NCBI GenBank assembly: GCA_037893245.1
Contig: JBAIAA010000671.1
Coordinates: 1-64,000 of the forward strand
Length of the DNA stretch: 64,000 nucleotides
Direction of reading: 5' to 3'
From: Crossaster papposus
Lineage: Eukaryota > Echinodermata > Asteroidea > Velatida > Solasteridae
Shown: positions 11,500-22,600 of the stretch, piece after piece
Numbering within the stretch: the stretch's first letter is position 1
Layout of the letters: each line of letters opens with the position of its first letter
Program-made: the position numbers and the translations under genes
The notes under the pieces: generated by a model
The model's database searches: none
What the model saw: only the letters and a program-made list of their open reading frames with translations
Told to the model about the DNA's origin: nothing

Positions 11500-11586
11500 A
11501 GTTTGTACACCTGCTAAGCATCCTCAGTTCAACGTCGAGAAATCCTTCGGTGTCGCTTCTTGTCGATCACTGAGCCATGTGACTCA
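11500..11586 (+). pseudogene. Relic of a fourth GPCR C-terminal tail
   Basis: About 100 bp after the GPCR3 stop the sequence again reads GCTAAGCATCCTCAGTT (as in GPCR3 TM7/helix 8). After a small deletion, a different frame reads REILRCRF followed by a degraded TEPCD. This matches the paralogue tails (RDILRCRF.. / RKIIRCRY.. then PSDW), closer to GPCR2 than to GPCR3. No upstream TM segments are found nearby, so this is a frameshifted remnant of a tandem copy. Confidence 0.7.
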
Positions 11587-12083
11587 GGCGCGGTTCTACA
11601 GGGGGCTTTATCCCCTTTCGAACTTTTGTCAAGCCCCACCCCCCCCCCCCCCCCAATAAAAAAAAAACGCTAAGAAGAAAGCAAATGCAATAAAATGTAC
11701 ATGCTGGAAAATACGTATAGGCCCCCTACTGGATCTGCGATAGTTAGAAGTTTACGTCACGTGCGAAGTAATAGGAGCTGTGGCATTTATATAGTATGGT
11801 AGAGGGGTACATTATGTGGATGTAAGCAAAAAGCTCTGTAGTAATTTTATTTTATTTTATTGTCATTACAACCAAATTTATGCCAGACAGGACAATTACC
11901 AAATCGCCTTCATTGTATGAAATAAATCCAGATCGGTTTCAAAAACTCTTATTATTTGTCACCTTTTTTACATAAAAAACTACATGTATAGTCGTGTGTA
12001 CAAAAAATGTATATTAAATGTCCATGCATCGTGTAATCTTTGCAGTACATGTAGTCCTAATATCATGTTGACACCACTGTTTA
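11587..12083. other. Intergenic; poly-C tract, 3' flank of SRCR gene A
   Basis: Contains poly-C at about 11639-11654 and an AT-rich TTTTATTTTATTTTATT stretch around 11846-11861, whose reverse strand offers AATAAA-type signals for the minus-strand SRCR gene ending at 12084. No gene seen. Confidence 0.45.
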
Positions 12084-15000
12084 TCAGTTAGGATAGGAAG
12101 AACTAGTTCGACGAGCCGGATCGTTGGGTGGCAGCTGTAATTGCTGGTAGGGTGGCATGCCGTGGACCGGCGGAAGACCGATATTTGAAGCTGCAACTAC
12201 CGGCGACGGTAGGTATACTGGCAGCTGGTTGACTCCGTCGGCTCCCTGGGTGGCCGCCAAGTACGAGAGAGGCAGTGGGTTGGGATCGGGAAAACCGACG
12301 GGCGGCAGGGTCGGGATGGCAGCGGGGGCATAGGGCTGCTGACCCGGTGCTGGTTGAGGAGGGGGACCGGTTGGCTGAAGAGGGTACGGGCGGGGGGATG
12401 CCAGTGGACCGACAACGGTGGTTGGCTGGAGAGGGTACGGGCTTAGGAATGCCGGTGGACCCACACCGGCCGGTGGCTGGACAGGGTACGGGCTGGGGGG
12501 TGCCGGTGGACCCACACTGGCCGACGGAGTCTGATAGTTTTCCGGTACCACTACCAATTGCCGTTGCTTCTCCAGTCGCATACGCCTCTTGATGACGAAG
12601 AGACCCAGAGAGATGACAAAGGATAGGACTGCGATAATAGCGAAGATTTTTTCACCGCTGAGCAGCTTCAAACCGTAATCTGTAACATTGAAACAGGAAA
12701 TTCTAAGTTCAAGTTTTCTGACATCATAAAAAGACTTTCTGCTTTTCAGTCACATTAATTTTGAACCATGGTTTCCATAGAGCAACTTCGATCAAGGACT
12801 ATAGTTATCCATAGTTCGACAAATCTGACCGAACTCACGCTAGTCGACAATGGTTAAACTAGTCTAGCCGACTAATATCCTAAACTATAGAATAACTATT
12901 TCGGTGTTGAAATATTGTTTTGCCGGTACGATGTTTTCAGCGCCACAAAAGTTCGACTAAACGACTAGAGTCAAGCGTTCGCACTGCAACTTCATGCGAT
13001 TGCGAATGCGCTAGTGACGACACAAACCAACCACTATGGTTTGCCTGCGAGTCCCCTAACTATACAGCGTAAATGACGGTGGAAAAACAGTATAGTCCAG
13101 CAACAGCAAAACAAAACGGCATTATCTGTATTAGTTCAGTTAAATTACTGAGCACCATTTACCTCTGTAGTTATAACACTCAATGACGACATCTTGCCAG
13201 TGGTTGCAGTTGTGCGTGTAAAGTCCATTGTGACGGCATCCCATGATACTGGCCTCATCTCCTTCACATCTTATAGTAAGAAACAGATTATTGGGATTTT
13301 GGGAGAAGGGTATGGAATTCCAAAGACGACAAAACTGCGTCGCGTCGTGCCGTCACCCCTTGTAATACCGAAAACAGTCTCGTTTATCTTTACAGCTCCC
13401 TTACCAAATTAAGACTGTTTTTCCCACGAAATAAGCCACTTTTTGGTTCACATGTTTGGTTCACATGTGTATTTAAAAGAGCATACTCCGATCCTAGTTG
13501 GAATGTCGAATGCAATGATTTCCACTGTGCTCACTTTGTTTGGTTTGGTCACGAATTTGTTTCAGTTTTTAAGGGTTAATATTTCAACTTATTACCTGAC
13601 ATTGTCGAGTAGTATAGATCCACTCGCAACTGGTAGTTCGTCGATAAAGCGATGTGCATCCAGCAGTCCCTGGTAACCGAGCTGTCTGCACACCACGTCT
13701 GCATCAACTTGATTCCAATCGTCGCTACATACCGTGGCCCACTCGCCGTTAAGAAAAATCTCCACTCTTCCCTCTGCCGCAGTCATACCTCCCTCCAATC
13801 GGACATCTGGCGATTAGGGTATAGATACATTGGTCAAAATCCCGGCGAGTTAGCCATGGCCAAAATGTCACCTTAGTGAGGTTCCCCTTACGAGGTTCCC
13901 CTAATAGTGAGGTTCCCCTTACGAAGATAGGCCTATACGCAGTATACTATAAATTTGACAATGTTGGGCTAATTTATTTGTCTTACCTGCATTGCGCATT
14001 TCATATTCGTCTCCAAGAAATGGCCCAGTGCATGCCACGCCCACGTCTAGCCCACCGTGGCCGCAAAATGACCGCAGTTCCATATTCCCGCTAGCGCAGT
14101 CTTGCAGGGTTGCCTCTTCCCCAGAGCAGGACACGTTGTTTGCCCAGTAATACCTATAAGGTGTTAAACGAAGCAAGTTCGGTCGACGACCATTTAGTTC
14201 GCCACAGTAGTTGATTCGTGATCTAACCTAAAAGGCGCATTATAAGGACAAAGTGCGAACGCCAGATAATCAACCGATGGTCAAATAATACCTTCTTAAT
14301 AATACCGTGTTCCCTGCTATGCTTCGCAGCTATTGGTAACCAACGATGCAATGGCGTGCCCGAGCTCTAGTTCCAACAGAATAATCCAAAGGCAGCCATT
14401 TTCTGCGGTAGCACCAGGCTCGCGCGAGTTGCGCTCATTGTAGTGCACAATGCTCTCCGGGCTCCTTCGACCAATGGGGTTGCCAAAAATGCTCGCGCGC
14501 TTCGTCTTTAAGAACACCATACAGCGTGCGCGCGGCTGGCGGCAGTACCTAAAATGGCTTCCAATTTGGTTACTCAGACTAGTCTATTGATCTAAGACGT
14601 AGTAATAATGACGTCTTGCGCTTTCTAATGGTAGTTCGATCATATGCCAAATTCTTGAGATGTGATTGCGTATATACGTAATATGACACGTAGTGCTTAC
14701 AAATGAACTGGCGCTCTTGTGGAAACTAGAAGGCACAAACCGGAAGGTGGTGTTTTTTTCAATTCAGGTTTCGTTGGTGACGTTTCAAATAAACTTTGCC
14801 AAATGTGTATTTTTTATTCAAAAGTTCGGAGAGTCTACAATAACGTCACACCCTCACCCGGCCCAGTTCAGACCGAAAGTGCCGTCGGGGATTTCACGGA
14901 TGGGCGAGCCGAAGCCAAGCTGACGGCATGCCACAGCCGCGTCCTGTAGCGTCCAGCCTGAGTCGCATATCCCACCGGCCACACCGTAGAAGTCAACCTC

Positions 15001-16973
15001 AAGTCGTCCCTCATAGTGCGACAAGCCGTCAACTAGATGGAGATTGTAGTCGACAGGACCTGAACGGAAAGCATATACAAAAAGAAAGGGGGTTATGCAT
15101 AGGAACTCCTCCTAGTCAAACGACTCGCTTCTCAGCTTTCTCAGTGCTGCACTCAGAATTTAGAGAAGGAAAGCGCCATGAGGTGTGGCAAATTAGCTCC
15201 TTTGATTAGTACCTGTGTATCCATTGTACATATCATCACCACTGCATGCAAGCATAACGTCTTCGGAATGATGACAGTTGTGGGAGCCGAGTGCCAAGTG
15301 TCCGCAGTCGACCAGCCTGGCCTCCCATCCGTCGCACATCACATCGTCCAGAAGGATGGGGCCCGTGCCCGCCGGGATGCTGCTAGACGCTGTCGAATAT
15401 GAAGGAGAACCCATACCCAACTGGCGGCATGCCACAGCGGCGTCCGTCTGATCCCAGTAATCGTCACAGACCGTGCCCCACTGGCCGGCATAGTTCACCT
15501 CTAGACGGCCCTCGTTTGGGTTAATGCCATCGGCAAGGCGGATGGACATTTCGACGGCCTGACTAACTGTCGGATGTCAAAGACCAACACGTAAAGCGAT
15601 AAATGGTAAAACCATCGAATTTAATCGATTTTTTTAAATAAAAAATACCACAAACACATTTTGAAACAGGTATCCCGGTATTCTAAATTTATTCAAACAG
15701 GTCCTAATTTCAAACGGGAGGACCTACCACATGCCAGCGACATATCCTCGTCATGGCCACAGTACCGCATGCCCCAATCCCCCTGCTGGACGCACTGAGC
15801 CAAGCGCATCTCGGCGCCTTCGCACCCCACATAGTACAGTTGGACCGAGCCCGTAGCCCCTTGGATGGCTGGAAGTAGGTAGTTTGCCACGCCGTAATAG
15901 CCCAGCTCACGGCATGCCACCTGGGCATCAGCCAAGTCCCAATTGTCATCGCACACCGTCCCCCAGGCGTTGTTGAGGTAGACCTCAAGGCGTCCCGAAT
16001 AAGAGCTCCCGCCGACGAGTCGGAGTGGCATCGGGACCGGGTCGGCTAAACAAATAACCGGAAAGGCAGCTTTTGCTTTTGCGCGAAATCAGAGGTTATA
16101 ATACAAATGTATCTGGGTAAAAATTGAAAAAGCACGAGAGGTAGTTACATGGCGAAGATCGAGAGTGAAATATAAATTGAATATTCCGTCATTTTGAAAA
16201 CAAATTAACTTTCATATTCGTCGGTCCCAGGTTCTACCTAAACCTTATCAATGTTATTTGCTTATAGGCCTATATTATGTAAATATGTGGAATATAAAAA
16301 ATAAAAAAAATTAAAACAGGCAAAAGGCAATACGTTTGTAGCCCGATCCTGCAACCCAAGACTGTTCAATAGCTAGCTCAGGACCCACCCGTTGAGAACC
16401 ATTTATCGTGCATTCTTACCGTAGGTGTCCTGGTGCCGGCCGCCGCACCGAATGGCAACATCCTCGCCGTGGACGCAGTTATGCACACCCCATCCCAAGT
16501 GGTGGCATTCGGCCAACCTGCCCTCGTTCCCAACGCAGGCTACATTATCCAAGAGTATGGGCCCAGTTGATGAGGCCCCAGAGAGCGAGTACATAACGGT
16601 GTCGACAGCGGTGAAGCCCAGCTGCCTGCAGGCCACCAGGGCGTCGTTGCTGTCCCAGGAATCGTCGCAGACGGTCCCCCATCGGCCGGTGGGCTCGTGG
16701 TATATTTCCAGTCGACCCTGAGAGGGGTCACTTCCCCCAACCAGTCGTAAATTATTCCCAGCTGATTAAACAAATTAAACAAAAACATAAACTGGAGTAG
16801 TTATGGATACAGGAGATGCATACAGGTCTGACAAAGGGCACCGCTTGAAATCAGGGGCTTTAATTGATAGCCTACACCAATGTGTATTTAAACTTACGTG
16901 CGGCCCACGTTGCAAATACTTGAAGTGTGAACACCAATGCGAACACCTTTAGGCCGGGTCCAGTCGGTTCCAT
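12084..16973 (-). CDS. SRCR receptor A: signal peptide, 5 SRCR, TM, Pro-rich tail
   Basis: Nine exons, all splice phases compatible (high to low coordinates): 16973-16898, 16761-16420, 16045-15728, 15566-15213, 15059-14858, 14153-13987, 13806-13596, 13269-13163, 12679-12084; 790 aa. Exon 1 has an ATG and a hydrophobic signal peptide. SRCR1-3 are one exon each with phase-1 borders; SRCR4 and SRCR5 are each split by a phase-2 intron at different places. Canonical blocks are visible (RLVGG, EGRLEV, WGTVCDD.W, ACRQLG, DNV.C, HNC..EDV...C). The last exon encodes a TM helix (FAIIAVLSFVISLGLFVI), a basic stop-transfer and a ~165-aa cytoplasmic tail with three ~18-residue repeats of the form VGPPA..SPYP.QP. 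Known family role: ligand binding by scavenger-type receptors, expanded as immune receptors in echinoderms. The ligand here is unknown. Tail PxxP motifs could bind SH3 proteins (inference). Confidence 0.85.
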
Positions 16974-17810
16974 CCAACGAGTCAAGTCTGAGCGGCTTAT
17001 TTGGGGTTCCACTCCAGCCCACGTTGGACGACGTCTTTACGTTTGATATTATTACCAGGTTGGCTAAATAAAAGCCGTACGTTCCATTGCATGTATAGCT
17101 ATGCGAATGAGCGAGTCCGCCGCTTTAATTTTAAAATGGAATTAAGGATATAGAACGCGTCGCGCAATACCAAAGCAGCAAAACAAATATTCGCGCCAAA
17201 GATATGCAAATAATTCTTGGCGCCTGGCGCCGTTCGTACATCGACTGCGCCGTACGCACGCGTACCGCGTACCACTTTGTAACAATTTAGATCACCTGAG
17301 TATTCAGTCGGGGGCCGGGTACGGGTAGCTACGAGATGTGCTAAACGAACGCCCAAACGCGACCGCGGCATGATGTCAGTGGCGTAACTATCGGGTGGGG
17401 GATATCGAAGCCCAGCGGACTCCCTCATTTACCTCCCTACGTATACAATGAAGACGTCGTACAACCTGGGCTAGGGTCAAAGATATACATTACTCCCCCC
17501 CCCCCCCCCTACCTTCCTTCCACCTCCCTTTTGAAATTATGACACAAACAATATAAGTTGCAATTGAGTGTCCCCTTGAAATGTTGGTGTACCCCCAGGT
17601 TCCCCCTAGTTACGCCACATATTGGATAATGGGTCACCGCCCAATTGGACAGTGCACAACCTGTCATTATTCGTTGGACATTTTAAAGCCTCCATGGAGA
17701 ATAAACTAGTTTTAACGCCAAGAGTGTACAAACAACAAAATTCACTCTACGCATTTCCTACAAGTACAATGAAGCTTGTCTAATTCTCAATATACATTCA
17801 CATAAAAAGG

Positions 17811-18101
17811 TAGCCTTGGTCAAGGAGAGTTCGTCGTTATCCGTCCGTCGTAATATCCGTCCAGAAATACACTGTGCGCGCGCCCCGCATATATGCTGCT
17901 AGCTTGCGCCCCATGCAAAGATATAGCGCGAACAGCGACCTCATATGGCCACTATTTATGCAAATCTACTGAGGCTACTTTTTCGAGTATCCTCAGTTAG
18001 TTTGCATATAATAGTGGCCGCGTGAGGTCGTAGTTTGAGCTCCGATTACCGCTGCGCCTGTACGTACGGACGGGTAACGATGAACGCCTTGACCAAGGCT
18101 A
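17811..18101. mobile_element. MITE with TIRs and 9-bp target-site duplication
   Basis: A 291-bp non-coding element starting TAGCCTTGGTCAAGG and ending CCTTGACCAAGGCTA (TIR ~37 bp with mismatches, extending through TCGTTAtCCGTCCGT). It is flanked by identical 9-bp repeats ATAAAAAGG at 17802-17810 and 18102-18110. A second, inner inverted repeat (GACCTCATATGGCCACTAT... and its complement) makes most of the element foldable. A 9-bp duplication is characteristic of Mutator/MULE-type transposases; a MULE-like transposase ORF exists at 56.7-59.6 kb, but common family membership is unproven. Confidence 0.85.
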
Positions 18102-18386
18102 ATAAAAAGGTCAATCATTTACAATTAATAATGCCCTACAAAACTTATTACAGTGCATGATTTACAAATGACAATTTTACATACAAAAATAATTATATTT
18201 ATAGGGTTACATTGAATATGCATTTGAATAGTGGCAAAACCATTTGAAAGTTTAAAATAACAGCGCAACTTTGATATAGCTCTATCTGGAGGTTATGTTT
18301 ATATCTTCACAGTCTACATTTAACTATTCAGTAAACGACAATCTCTTCTAGGTTCGTCTGATGGTCTGACTCAGTTCATACCATTA

Positions 18387-18465
18387 GGGCCGTTTTCCAA
18401 AACCCAGCTTCGTCTCCAGTTTGGCAATGATAATGGAGCCAAAGTTGGGGTATGGAAAACGGCCC
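18387..18465. mobile_element. Short TIR element, GGGCCGTTTTCCA family, copy 1
   Basis: 79 bp bounded by GGGCCGTTTTCCA and its complement TGGAAAACGGCCC. The interior includes GAGACGAAGCT- and TTTGGCAATG-like pieces that recur in the copy at 25507-25622. Non-coding; no convincing target-site duplication. Confidence 0.6.
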
Positions 18466-19435
18466 GGGTCTGCACTTATAAACGCCGCCACGTGACGGTG
18501 TGTATCTGTGAAGCAGGCGCAAAAAATGGGCCAAAGTCGTGAATTATTAATGAGCTTGTCGACTGTACTATGCCGTTTGTATTTGCATGTCAAGTTGAAT
18601 ATGCATACATTCATATGTAATTCACAATGATATGTTCGGCGTAAACACAAAATGTAAAAACATGAATATTGCCATATGCGTGCCTGCTATAACTTAAGGT
18701 TGTGTGCCCTTTAAAAAACAAACCTCAAACATTGGGCCAAACAATGGCGAAGTTAAACATTCTGCTTAAAAAAACTTGCTGTCTACATCATACTGCTAAA
18801 ACACTAAATTACTGATAAAAGTACAAGCAATAAATAATACAAAAGTATTTTTTCAACATTTTTAACAACTTTTTACATGTTGGTGCTTGAAAGAATTCAT
18901 TACCTCAAAATGCTTTGTTGAAATTAAATTAGTACAAAAGTGTTAGAAACTATTTACATCTTAGAGTGGCATTTTAAAAATATGTACCATCGTGTGATAA
19001 ACTTTTGTTTTTAATATCAATAAAAAAAAGAAAAAGAATGAAAGCTATTTTAATTCTAATGCTGCGGTTTTTTTATTAATCACCCTGTCATTTGTTTTGG
19101 GAGGTTTTAACTTTTAATTTAAGTACTCGGTAAAATTCACCTCCTTTCCATCAAATGGAATATTAGCAATACTGGGATGGAATATATGCATATTGTTGGA
19201 CTACAGCTCATGAGCCTGGGCAGCTGGGCAGCGATTCAGGCAGCTATTACCAAACTTCTGCCATCCTTTTCTCTCCTGTCAGGTTCGGCAGAAAGCAGTA
19301 GAATGAAGGATCCAGGAGATTATATATTATAACAGAAAGCTGCACAATCATGACAAAAACAGGCACGTTACGCGTTATGCAATGCATGTACTGTACGAAT
19401 ACGAGCTGACAATTTGGGACACTGCCAACATAAAT

Positions 19436-19507
19436 GGCAGGATTTCTCAGTTGATAGAGTGCCTGTACGGCATTCCGGAGGTCGCAGGTTCAATCCCGCT
19501 CCTGCCA
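19436..19507 (+). repeat. tRNA-like sequence, probably tRNA-derived SINE head
   Basis: A 7-bp acceptor-like stem (GGCAGGA with TCCTGCC), an A-box-like TCTCAGTTGATAGAG, a B-box-like GGTTCAATCCC and a following T8 run give a 72-nt tRNA outline with Pol III signals. The anticodon stem and T-stem contain several mismatches and no U33-anticodon fits, so a functional tRNA is unlikely. Confidence 0.5.
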
Positions 19508-19691
19508 CTTTTTTTTGGTTCACTTTGAAGATGTCAACAATGGCGAATCTTGCCTTGGTCCCGTGACAAGGTCACGTGGATGCAAATCCTGAACAGGCAC
19601 CTTTGTGGTCACACCACCTCGTGTGTTTATCATTTAGCCGACTCCCTCATGACTCTTCTAGCCAAAACTTTCTCCCGACTCTCGATCATCT

Positions 19692-22600
19692 TCAGTACAC
19701 TGTGGAATTGTCCTGCTTGTCCAGGACGGCGTACCTCATTTGTGTAGCCGCGACACTCCGTTTTGAGCGTTTGAGGAAGACGCAGTAACTGAGACCTGCA
19801 AGCAGCACCACAGCAGTTATAGAAAGAAGGACAATGATGACTATGGCGTACGTCGGAGGGCCTGGCTTAGGTAATTTACTCCCGCCATCTGGAAAATGGA
19901 ACAAGACATTCGAAAATAAAGGCATTGCAATGTCAGAGAAGTACTTCTTGTTCTGTTAGGATGTTGTTTTGATAAAGAGACGAATCTGCCCACAGCAGCA
20001 AAACCGAGTTTTAAAGACAAAAATAAATCACGTTTCTAGTTAATTTGTCTTCTAAAAATTGTTCTTACCTGCGTGTTTGCACATGACACCGGCCGTCTGA
20101 TCTTTGTCGCAGACGTGCCTATTGCCGTCATACCACTCCATCTTGGTACACAACTCCACCAGTCTCTCTTCACCGATGCACGTCAGGCCCCACATGCTGA
20201 CTTGCTCGGCACCGCTCCCGTACAACCCAAACTGCTCCACCGGTTCCCCGCTCCCGTAGCCCAGCTGGCGGCAGACGACCTTGGCCTCGTTTCGGCCCAG
20301 CCCAGCACCGCAGACCGACCCCCACCGGCCGAGGTGGTAGACTTCAACGCGTCCGTTGGAGGCCTGAGTTCCGTTGCTGAGGCGAACGACAATTTCTATG
20401 TCTGACAAGCATCAGAAATGAAGAACAGAAACCACAGGCTAAAATTAATGTTCAGACTTTAGCTTCAGAAAGCAAACCCAACAATTTAAGATAAATGCGG
20501 TATTTTGATTACAATAATAGAGAGGGTTAATCATAAACCAAGCGTTTCAACAATTACAGTACATCAGTATGAGCAATGGTTAAATGCAATTGTTCTGGGT
20601 GAGAAGAGGCAATCATGAAAAAGTGCCTTGCCCAAGGACATAGACATCCCTACCATTCTCAAAGAACTGGTACAAGACTCACCACCACCACCAATCTTAG
20701 ATCCGTGGCAGGCAACCGCTGCCATCTCCATGGGCTGACAGTTATGCCAGTCGTGGCGGTACCACTCCAGCGGGCCGCAGCGGGCGATGTTTTCCTCTGA
20801 CCCCGTCTGGCAGTTGACGACGTCTAGAAGAAGCGGCGGTTGGACCCCTTGGCCGGACGGCTCGGTCATTGTCAGGTAAATGGCTTTGTAATAGCCCAGC
20901 TGGCGGCAGACTACCGTGGCGGCATTCATGTCAAAGCCTGAGGCGCAGATAGTGCCCCACTGGTTGCCGTAGAAGACCTCCACTTGGCCCTCGCTCTCAA
21001 TAGCACCCCCCGTCAGCCGTACATTCACTGATGACACTGCACGGTCGCGTAACGAAAAGCAATAAACTTAAAAACCAACCACACATTTGAAGAAAATGGG
21101 TAAATAGTAAATTCGGACTTTGCTAGAACAGGCAGCTAAACATTTGAAGAAAACAATTGGTAAAATTATTACACAAAAAAAAGCGAAACTTACCTGTGAC
21201 TGGTATTATGTTGATGTCGCATTTAATGCCTGCCGTGTGATGCAATGGGCAATCGGAATGCGTTGGGTACCACACCAACCCTTGGCAATCTTCCAGCTTT
21301 TTAGAGGTTCTTTCACACTGCACGTTGTCCAGAATGATCAGTTGTGCATCTCCGTAGTAGCCTGGTTCCAAAACCTAATCAACAGGTGTGTTTTTTTAAT
21401 ACAATTTTGGTCAGTTTGGCAAATTTGAACTACTGCGATTTATGAAATTCTCTAGACAAAGAAACATTTTAAGCATATTTGAACAATGACTTCTAAAGAC
21501 CCCTACATGGCCTTTGATTTTAGTAATCTGATGAGGATTTGCGTCTTCCCACCCAAGGATCACTAGTTTCATCAAAATCCGCAAAAGCATGTACAAAATT
21601 TAATCAAAAACTTTAACACACTGTAATACGTGCATTTAGTACAGAATAAGTAATTTATGTGCCCCACCTTAAGCGCCTTTCTGTAGCCAAGCTGTTGACA
21701 AACGACATCCGCCTCCCGTATGGTAAAGGAATTACTGCAAGCACTTCCCCATTCCCCATTATGGTACACCTCCACTTGACCCTCTAGGTACAAAATGGTG
21801 TGCGTCAGACGGACTCTCACGGTAGGCTCTGCGCAAGTAGAAGCAGTGTGTGAGAAAAAAGTGGCTGAACGAAAGGCTGGGTTCAAGCAGTCTTTTCTTG
21901 ACACGCGAAACCTGTTCTCGCGCTCGAATGGCGAAAACGTGTCCCAAGAACATTGCACGTGGAACAGGGTCTCACACCACCTATCCATCAGGGTTTTCCA
22001 AGAACAGACCTCCCGAACCCGAACCCAGCCAAAAAGACAAATAGGTATTCTTTTTATTTAAGTTTAACCCTCGCCTTCCCGAATCCCGAATCCTTCCCGA
22101 ATTTTGACTGAGATTGAATCCGATTTTTACATGGAGAAGGTTTAGGGTTCTGCAGGATTGAAGGTGCATCCTAGCAAAAAAGGCCTGGAGGGAATTGATG
22201 AGGGTTCAAACCAGTGAGCTCAATAAATGAACTGTTTGTTTGCAACAATATTTACCTTCTAGTACGCCGCACATTACTCCGGCGTCCTCGCGGTGATGGC
22301 AACTCGTAGATGGGTACCAGTTAGGCATGTCGCAGTCCATAACTGAGGTTTCCCAACCGCGGCAACTCACGTCTGACTGCAGTATAGCACCTTGACCCTG
22401 GCCGTAAGTCCTCCCGGATGAGACGGCTGGCCCGTAGCCCAGTTGACGACAGACCACACGCGCATCTTCTATGCCCCATCCGTCGTCGCATATCGTGCCC
22501 CACTCACCGTTGTAGTACAGCTCCACTCGCCCCTCGTACGGCGTCAGGCCGTCGACAAGGCGGATGTCAGTTTCATCTGGAATTTCACCAGGGATTTGTC

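Larger units (their letters stand above)
16974..19691. other. Intergenic between the two SRCR genes; MITEs
   Basis: No protein gene recognised. Holds a complete MITE with 9-bp target-site duplication (17802-18110), a small TIR element (18387-18465), a tRNA-like SINE head (19436-19507), a poly-C tract near 17494-17509 and a CATGGAG...AATAAACTAG fragment at about 17692 like those in the palindromes elsewhere. Upstream regulatory DNA of SRCR gene A should lie at its left edge. Confidence 0.55.

Noticed and set aside
12275-12592. Plus-strand frame opposite the SRCR A tail exon
   Set aside because: Shadow of the Pro-rich exon; the minus strand frame fits splice phase, TM helix and gene structure.
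19436-19507. Functional tRNA gene
   Set aside because: A/B boxes and acceptor stem are present but anticodon and T stems are mispaired and no valid anticodon loop forms; kept as tRNA-derived repeat.
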